10,107 bases of DNA from Candidatus Latescibacterota bacterium (GTDB taxonomy: Bacteria; JAAXHH01; JABIQT01). The stretch is from the NCBI GenBank assembly GCA_018667995.1, contig JABIQT010000696.1, positions 1 to 10,107 on the forward strand. Direction: 5' to 3'. The notes under the pieces were generated by a model. The model searched no databases and was not told the DNA's origin. It saw nothing but the letters and a program-made list of their open reading frames with translations. Positions 6,548 to 10,107 of this stretch are shown here, one piece after another. Position 1 is the first letter of the stretch. Each line of letters starts with the position of its first letter. A program made the translations under genes and the position numbers.

Positions 6548-7303
6548 TTACACCTCGTACACGGCCAGAACCGGCCAGTGATCGGAAGGAGCGATATCTC
6601 CGCAGTAACAATGCGGAACCTGAGCCGCCAAAGGCCGTGCATGTGCATTGCCATAAAGCCAATCAATGGTCTGCTGCGTGGTACGTGCGCCCAGCGGAAT
6701 GTTGGTGGTCGGATAGCATGGATGTGTCGGAACAGGTGGGATACCAAGTGCCGAAAAACAGTTGGTGTAACCCGCTGCGTGCATCAGAACCGTGGGATGC
6801 ACTGGATCATTCAGATCCCCCATAAAGAAGGCAGGCTCGCCGTCCTTTACCAATTCCTTGAGCGCATCTATGGTCCTGCGAGTCTGTTCGATTCGAGGGG
6901 ACTGGCCTGTCTCCCGTTCGATGGGGTGCCCCTGATATGTAAAATGGGCAGTGGAGACGAAGATGGTCCTGTCCTGGCCTACCAGGGACAGGCGGACCCA
7001 GAAGAACCGGCGATCAGGCTCTAGCATACCAACGTCTACCACCCCGTGTGCGACCTCCTCAAAGTACCTGCTATTCCAGTAGATATTGCTTTCACACGTC
7101 CAACCGGGTAGATCGTCGTGAATACGATCGTGATCTGGCAGTGCTTGATCGAGACATGCCTGGGTTTCTTGGCGTAATTCCTGAAGACACAACAGATCTG
7201 GTCGAAAGACCTCGACAAATTGACGAAGTGCCGGTTCGCGGACGTCCCAGCGCATGGTATTCCAGATATTGTAGGTAACGATGGACAGGCGGGATGGTAT
7301 CAT
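6548..7303 (-). CDS. Endonuclease/exonuclease/phosphatase (EEP) superfamily hydrolase
   Basis: The 251-residue protein has the full Mg-dependent EEP catalytic set: TYNIW with N12, LQE with E42, STAHF with H120, GDLND with D163 and N165, IDWLYG near 215, and the terminal SDHWPV with D241 and H242. Members cleave phosphodiester or phosphate-ester bonds in DNA, phospholipids, inositol phosphates or nucleotides. The motifs do not tell which. No signal peptide is visible, so it is probably cytosolic, unlike secreted sphingomyelinases and DNases. ATG 7303 is chosen because GGAG lies 7 nt upstream. GTG 7306 directly before it is possible. It sits 23 bp after the sulfatase stop and 6 bp before the Nudix gene, so it is expressed with them. 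The mix of sulfatase, phosphodiesterase and Nudix enzymes suggests breakdown of ester-linked metabolites (inference). Confidence 0.93.
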   Translation of the reverse strand: MIPSRLSIVTYNIWNTMRWDVREPALRQFVEVFRPDLLCLQELRQETQACLDQALPDHDRIHDDLPGWTCESNIYWNSRYFEEVAHGVVDVGMLEPDRRFFWVRLSLVGQDRTIFVSTAHFTYQGHPIERETGQSPRIEQTRRTIDALKELVKDGEPAFFMGDLNDPVHPTVLMHAAGYTNCFSALGIPPVPTHPCYPTTNIPLGARTTQQTIDWLYGNAHARPLAAQVPHCYCGDIAPSDHWPVLAVYEV

Positions 7304-7326
7304 CACGACACTCCGGTTGTTGTGGA

Positions 7327-8736
7327 CTACATAGGTGCGATTCTTGGCGGTCCGACATCAACACTCTGCAACATGGACGCATTGAAGCTGGATCGGATCA
7401 GCTCGTGCTTTACGGATTGGTGTGCGCGATCGTTCCAGAGATCACTGAACTCCCATGGGTCATTCTCCAAATCGTAGAGTTCACCGAGATCATGACCGTG
7501 ATACAAGACGAGTTTGTACCGACGGTCTCGATACATGGTGCCATACGATGGCGGCTTACCGCTGTATTCAGGGGCATCCAGGGTATCGAAGTACTCGGAT
7601 CGTACAAATTCTCGGTGATCACCCGGCGGGGCGTCACCTCGCAGAATCGGCATCAGACTCCGCCCCTGCTGGTCGTCATGAGCGGAGACACCCGCCATCT
7701 CCAGAATGGTGGCAGACATGTCAATGAGCTCCACGAGAGCCTCACTCTCAATACCGGCCGAGATACGCCCAGGACAGTGGAAAATCAGAGGTACGCGAAC
7801 CAGACCTTCGTAGAAACGGCAGCCTTTGTAGAGCAATCCGTGGTCACCCAACGCCTCACCGTGGTCACTGGTGAACACAACGATCGTGTTCTCGCGCTGT
7901 CCCGCTTCCTCAAGACAGTCGAGAATACGGCCCAACTGGTCGTCGATCTGAGCGATCATGGCGTAGTACAGTGCCTGAACATTTCTACCGTTGAAGATGT
8001 CCGGATGCGCCGCCTCGGTTTGAAAAACGATTTCGCTGAAACGCTTCTGGAAGTCTATGTCTGATTCTCTGAAGTGGGGACCCGGCATTTTGTCGGGGTC
8101 AAATCTATCGGCATAGGATTGAGGCGGAATAAAGGGAGGATGAGGATCGTACGGGTTTAGCGTGAGAAACCAGGGATCTTCGCGGTCCTGAGTAATGAAC
8201 TCCCGGGCACACTCGGTGATCCACGTCGTCTGATGCAATTCCGCCGGAACACGCCCCTCGCTCTCCCGGAGGTCGTCCAGGTCACCGCCTTGCTCCCTTA
8301 CCCAATCGGCATAATCGTGTCCTTGGGCCCAGTCATCTCGAGGTGCGTGACTGAAGCGCCAATATCGATAACCGTCATCGAGACGTGGCTCCGTCCGGCG
8401 ACCGGAACTCTGAAGATGGAACTTGCCCGCCATACCGCAATCGTAACCGGAGTCTGCCAACATCTTGGAGATTAATGGGGGATGGTTGGGGAAGGAACCG
8501 TTTCCATTGCGGCAATTATGGATTCGGCTGGGATACATACCCGTCATGAAGCTGGAACGGCTAGGAGTGCATATGGGGCTCTGGCAATACGCATGGGTGA
8601 ATGCCGTGCCGCCGCGAACCAGGCCGTCGAGGATCGGTGTATTCACGTGGGGATTACCCAGGGCACCGATGGTGTCGAATCGCTGCTGGTCCGTGCAGTA
8701 CCAGAGGATATTGGGCCGCACAGGGTGCATGGTCAC
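7327..8736 (-). CDS. Type I (formylglycine) sulfatase
   Basis: The 469-residue alkaline-phosphatase-superfamily hydrolase begins almost directly with the core strand RPNILWYCTDQQR (metal ligand D16). The formylglycine site is C56 in CTPSR-SSFMTG, matching CxPxR, so C56 should be oxidised to formylglycine by FGE or an anaerobic sulfatase-maturing enzyme. Neither is in the window. AGKFHL provides the active-site Lys and His. FTSDHGEALGDHG near 287-299 gives the C-terminal metal ligands (D291, H292). The tail GELYDLENDPWEFSDLW is typical of bacterial polysaccharide- and aryl-type sulfatases. No signal peptide is present, so it probably acts inside the cell on an imported sulfated small molecule or oligosaccharide. 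The start GTG 8736 overlaps the upstream stop (GTGA). ATG 8730, two codons on, is equally possible. The substrate is unknown. Confidence 0.95.
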   Translation of the reverse strand: MTMHPVRPNILWYCTDQQRFDTIGALGNPHVNTPILDGLVRGGTAFTHAYCQSPICTPSRSSFMTGMYPSRIHNCRNGNGSFPNHPPLISKMLADSGYDCGMAGKFHLQSSGRRTEPRLDDGYRYWRFSHAPRDDWAQGHDYADWVREQGGDLDDLRESEGRVPAELHQTTWITECAREFITQDREDPWFLTLNPYDPHPPFIPPQSYADRFDPDKMPGPHFRESDIDFQKRFSEIVFQTEAAHPDIFNGRNVQALYYAMIAQIDDQLGRILDCLEEAGQRENTIVVFTSDHGEALGDHGLLYKGCRFYEGLVRVPLIFHCPGRISAGIESEALVELIDMSATILEMAGVSAHDDQQGRSLMPILRGDAPPGDHREFVRSEYFDTLDAPEYSGKPPSYGTMYRDRRYKLVLYHGHDLGELYDLENDPWEFSDLWNDRAHQSVKHELIRSSFNASMLQSVDVGPPRIAPM

Positions 8737-9221
8737 CTACCGAATATCCACTCAAAAAGTCCCATGACGCGTTCCGTCTTTCCACGACCGCCTTCTCGCT
8801 TCATTTTCTCTATATCGGCGCTGCGCTTGAAGCGTACGGCGAAGTCCCGGTAAGCCCGTTTTCGGTCCTCCTGGGAAGGAAAGAGATCATGTATTTTGGC
8901 GAGTTCGCCAGCATCCAGCCAAATACTGCCGGTGATGGGGCATTCATCGATCTCGATCTCTTCCTTCGGACTATAATAGCGGCGAACCAGTGTGACGCTC
9001 GGATCCTTCGGACTTTTGAGCAGCCCAGCATGATCAAGACCATCGGAATGATACTGCGCCATCAAGGCCAGCAACTCCTGGCCGGACTCCTCGTGCGCTT
9101 CGTCGAATTTCGCCAACTCTTGCGCGTCGAACCACACGCCGCCGCAGGACTCACAGATATCAACGGTCACCCCGTCTACGGTAACTTCTTTTAATGTCCC
9201 ATCGGATCTCGGACACTGCAT
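8733..9221 (-). CDS. TFIIB-type zinc-ribbon protein (two repeats, second degenerate)
   Basis: The 162-residue protein holds two copies of a zf-TFIIB-like unit. The first (residues 3-36) has C3, C23 and C26 in CPRSDGTL ... CESCGGVWFDAQEL. The normal fourth Cys is replaced by Ser/Asp (S6, D7), a variant like the CPRDGT form known in bacterial members. The second (about 74-107) keeps the surrounding pattern (LVRRYYSP ... EIDECPITGSIWLDAGEL) but has only C94, so it probably no longer binds zinc. A basic, charged helix region follows. Start ATG 9221 places the Cys motif at residue 3, as in homologs, with GGGGG about 6 nt upstream. The longer frame to 9302 adds 27 residues that overlap the promoter. 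The stop TGA 8733-8735 overlaps the sulfatase's GTG. It is the first gene of the minus-strand operon, with unknown role, perhaps a protein-interaction or assembly factor. Confidence 0.85.
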   Translation of the reverse strand: MQCPRSDGTLKEVTVDGVTVDICESCGGVWFDAQELAKFDEAHEESGQELLALMAQYHSDGLDHAGLLKSPKDPSVTLVRRYYSPKEEIEIDECPITGSIWLDAGELAKIHDLFPSQEDRKRAYRDFAVRFKRSADIEKMKREGGRGKTERVMGLFEWIFGR

Positions 9222-9273
9222 GAAAAACCCCCATTCAAACACGTATTTACGAGCTTCCGGATAAGGTGACTTC

Positions 9274-9302
9274 ATCATATTCGCATTGTGCAGCCATAGC
9301 AA
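9274..9302 (-). promoter_or_regulatory. Predicted sigma70-like promoter of the minus-strand operon
   Basis: On the minus strand TTGCTA (9302-9297, 4 of 6 to consensus) is followed after exactly 17 nt by TATGAT (9279-9274, 5 of 6). Transcription would begin near 9267, leaving a leader of about 46 nt before ATG 9221. Spacing and position are good. The call is by pattern only. Confidence 0.45.
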
Positions 9303-9314
9303 GTTTTATATTTT
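9286..9314 (+). promoter_or_regulatory. Possible promoter for the YdjM-like gene
   Basis: TTGTGC (9286-9291), a 17-nt spacer and TATTTT (9309-9314) lie 42 nt upstream of the TTG start. The match is weak (3 of 6 and 4 of 6), but it overlaps the divergent promoter on the other strand, as would suit a shared control region. Confidence 0.25.
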
Positions 9315-9344
9315 GGCAGATTATTTCCGTGTAGACCGCAGCCC

Positions 9345-9350
9345 AGGAGA
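9345..9350 (+). promoter_or_regulatory. Ribosome binding site fixing a TTG start
   Basis: AGGAGA sits 5 nt before TTG 9356. The same frame is closed by TAG at 9332-9334 and contains no ATG or GTG between that stop and 9356, so this site decides the start of the last gene. Confidence 0.7.
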
Positions 9351-9355
9351 AGGCA

Positions 9356-10107
9356 TTGGATTCCATCTCACAGATCGTATTGGGAGCAGCCGTGAGCGAG
9401 GCTGTAATTGGTCGAAAAGTCGGCAATAAGGCCCTTCTGTGGGGAGCCATAGTCGGTACTTTACCGGACCTCGATGTCTTCATCCCATTCAACGATCCCG
9501 TGGAAAACTTTACGTATCACCGCAGTTTCAGCCATTCCGTGTTCTTTCTTACACTAATTACACCCGCACTCACCTGGTTGATCACCAGAATCCACAGCAC
9601 AACAAGCCAGCACCGAAACCGATGGACCTGGGCCGTATGGCTGGCGCTGGTGACCCATCCAATTCTCGACTGCTTCACCGTATATGGCACACAGATTCTG
9701 TGGCCCTTTACAGACTATCCTGTTACCTGGTCAACTGTCTTTGTAGCCGACCCTATGTACACCGTATGGTTGACGGCCGGTGTATTATCGGCCATGATCC
9801 TGTCCCGATCCAAAACTCTCGGCCATCGGATCAGTGGATACGGACTTGTAATGAGTTGCGCGTACCTGGGATTTACAGTCGGCGCCAAATTCTATGTAGA
9901 TGATATAGCCGCGGCCGCGGTGCGCAGACAAAATATCCCGCATACAGAGATTATGACGACACCCGCGCCCCTCAATGCACTTCTTTGGCGGATCGTGGCC
10001 GTTGATCAGAGCGGCTATCACGAGGGCTTCTTCTCATTGCTCGATGATACAGAAGAAGTGCGTTTTGCGGGTTACCCAAGCAGCCCCGAACTGCTGGACA
10101 ACCTGGA
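9356..10107 (+). CDS. YdjM/DUF457-type membrane-bound metal-dependent hydrolase (3' end beyond window)
   Basis: The frame runs from TTG 9356 to the window edge (250 codons, no stop), so the protein is C-terminally incomplete here. The first 135 residues match the YdjM (PF04307) pattern: MDSISQIVLGAAVSEAV, GTLPDLDVFIPF with D38 and D40, YHRSFSHSVFF with H55 and H60, and THPILDCFTVYG with H101 and D105, a set of His and Asp residues around membrane helices. Several hydrophobic helices follow (about 62-78, 90-106, 130-150, 160-178), then a soluble tail after about residue 180. The family is called a membrane-bound metal-dependent hydrolase. In vivo roles are poorly known, though E. coli YdjM is linked to the SOS response. 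It is divergent from the zinc-ribbon operon. The TTG start hides it from ATG-only gene finding. Confidence 0.9.
   Translation, partial: MDSISQIVLGAAVSEAVIGRKVGNKALLWGAIVGTLPDLDVFIPFNDPVENFTYHRSFSHSVFFLTLITPALTWLITRIHSTTSQHRNRWTWAVWLALVTHPILDCFTVYGTQILWPFTDYPVTWSTVFVADPMYTVWLTAGVLSAMILSRSKTLGHRISGYGLVMSCAYLGFTVGAKFYVDDIAAAAVRRQNIPHTEIMTTPAPLNALLWRIVAVDQSGYHEGFFSLLDDTEEVRFAGYPSSPELLDNL

Noticed and set aside
7294-8064. Plus-strand open frame of 256 codons
   Set aside because: It lies wholly antisense to the sulfatase and EEP genes, which show catalytic motifs. Its own translation has no recognisable domain or ribosome binding site.
8601-9194. Plus-strand open frame of 197 codons
   Set aside because: Antisense to the zinc-ribbon gene and the start of the sulfatase, whose motifs are clear. 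No family resemblance in this frame.
9439-9903. Plus-strand open frame of 154 codons
   Set aside because: It is a shifted frame of the YdjM-like gene, whose own frame carries conserved His and Asp motifs.
1-10107. tRNA, rRNA, CRISPR array, transposase or phage genes
   Set aside because: I looked for T-loop motifs, regularly spaced repeats and recombinase motifs on both strands and saw none.

Overview
The window looks bacterial, about 54% GC. It is densely packed with short intergenic gaps, Shine-Dalgarno-like sites before most starts, and a mixture of ATG, GTG and TTG starts. No rRNA, tRNA, CRISPR array or insertion sequence was seen. The organism cannot be named from the sequence. Three things fit a heterotrophic, sulfatase-bearing lineage such as Latescibacterota, Poribacteria or Planctomycetota: a formylglycine-type sulfatase, a remnant of a sugar-catabolism-style zinc dehydrogenase, and a mutarotase-fold protein. 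This is a guess. The ferredoxin plus geranylgeranyl-reductase pair is a combination also common in archaea.

Left part, plus strand (1-3664). A short open frame at 111-338 reads like the N-terminus of a zinc-dependent medium-chain dehydrogenase that breaks off, and is probably a decayed gene. After a small hairpin comes a tight run of four genes. They are a two-cluster [4Fe-4S] ferredoxin, a geranylgeranyl-reductase-family flavoprotein overlapping it by 17 bp, a protein with several zinc-ribbon/B-box-like modules, and glutamate-1-semialdehyde aminomutase (hemL). The ferredoxin is probably the electron donor to the reductase, which would saturate an isoprenoid chain (menaquinone, lipid or tetrapyrrole tail). 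HemL makes the tetrapyrrole precursor 5-aminolevulinate.

Middle, plus strand (3665-5878). After a 195 bp gap there is a second overlapping run: a mutarotase-fold (GalM-like) protein followed by two membrane proteins with bacterial PH (bPH2, YdbS/YdbT-like) domains. The two membrane proteins share a short C-terminal helix motif.

Right part, minus strand (9221 down to 5924). Four genes form one probable operon, in transcription order: a TFIIB-type zinc-ribbon protein with a partly lost metal site, a type I sulfatase with the CTPSR formylglycine motif and no signal peptide, an endonuclease/exonuclease/phosphatase-superfamily hydrolase, and a Nudix hydrolase of the ADP-ribose pyrophosphatase type. 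A plausible sigma70-like promoter lies upstream of the first. This operon converges on the bPH2 pair at a small hairpin (5900-5916).

Far right, plus strand (9356 to the end). A YdjM/DUF457-type membrane protein starts at a TTG codon with a clear ribosome binding site and runs off the window. It diverges from the minus-strand operon across a 134 bp intergenic region. No clear novel defence or mobile system is visible. The most unusual points are the dehydrogenase remnant, the overlapping ferredoxin/reductase pair, the multi-zinc protein, and the cytosolic sulfatase-phosphodiesterase-Nudix operon.
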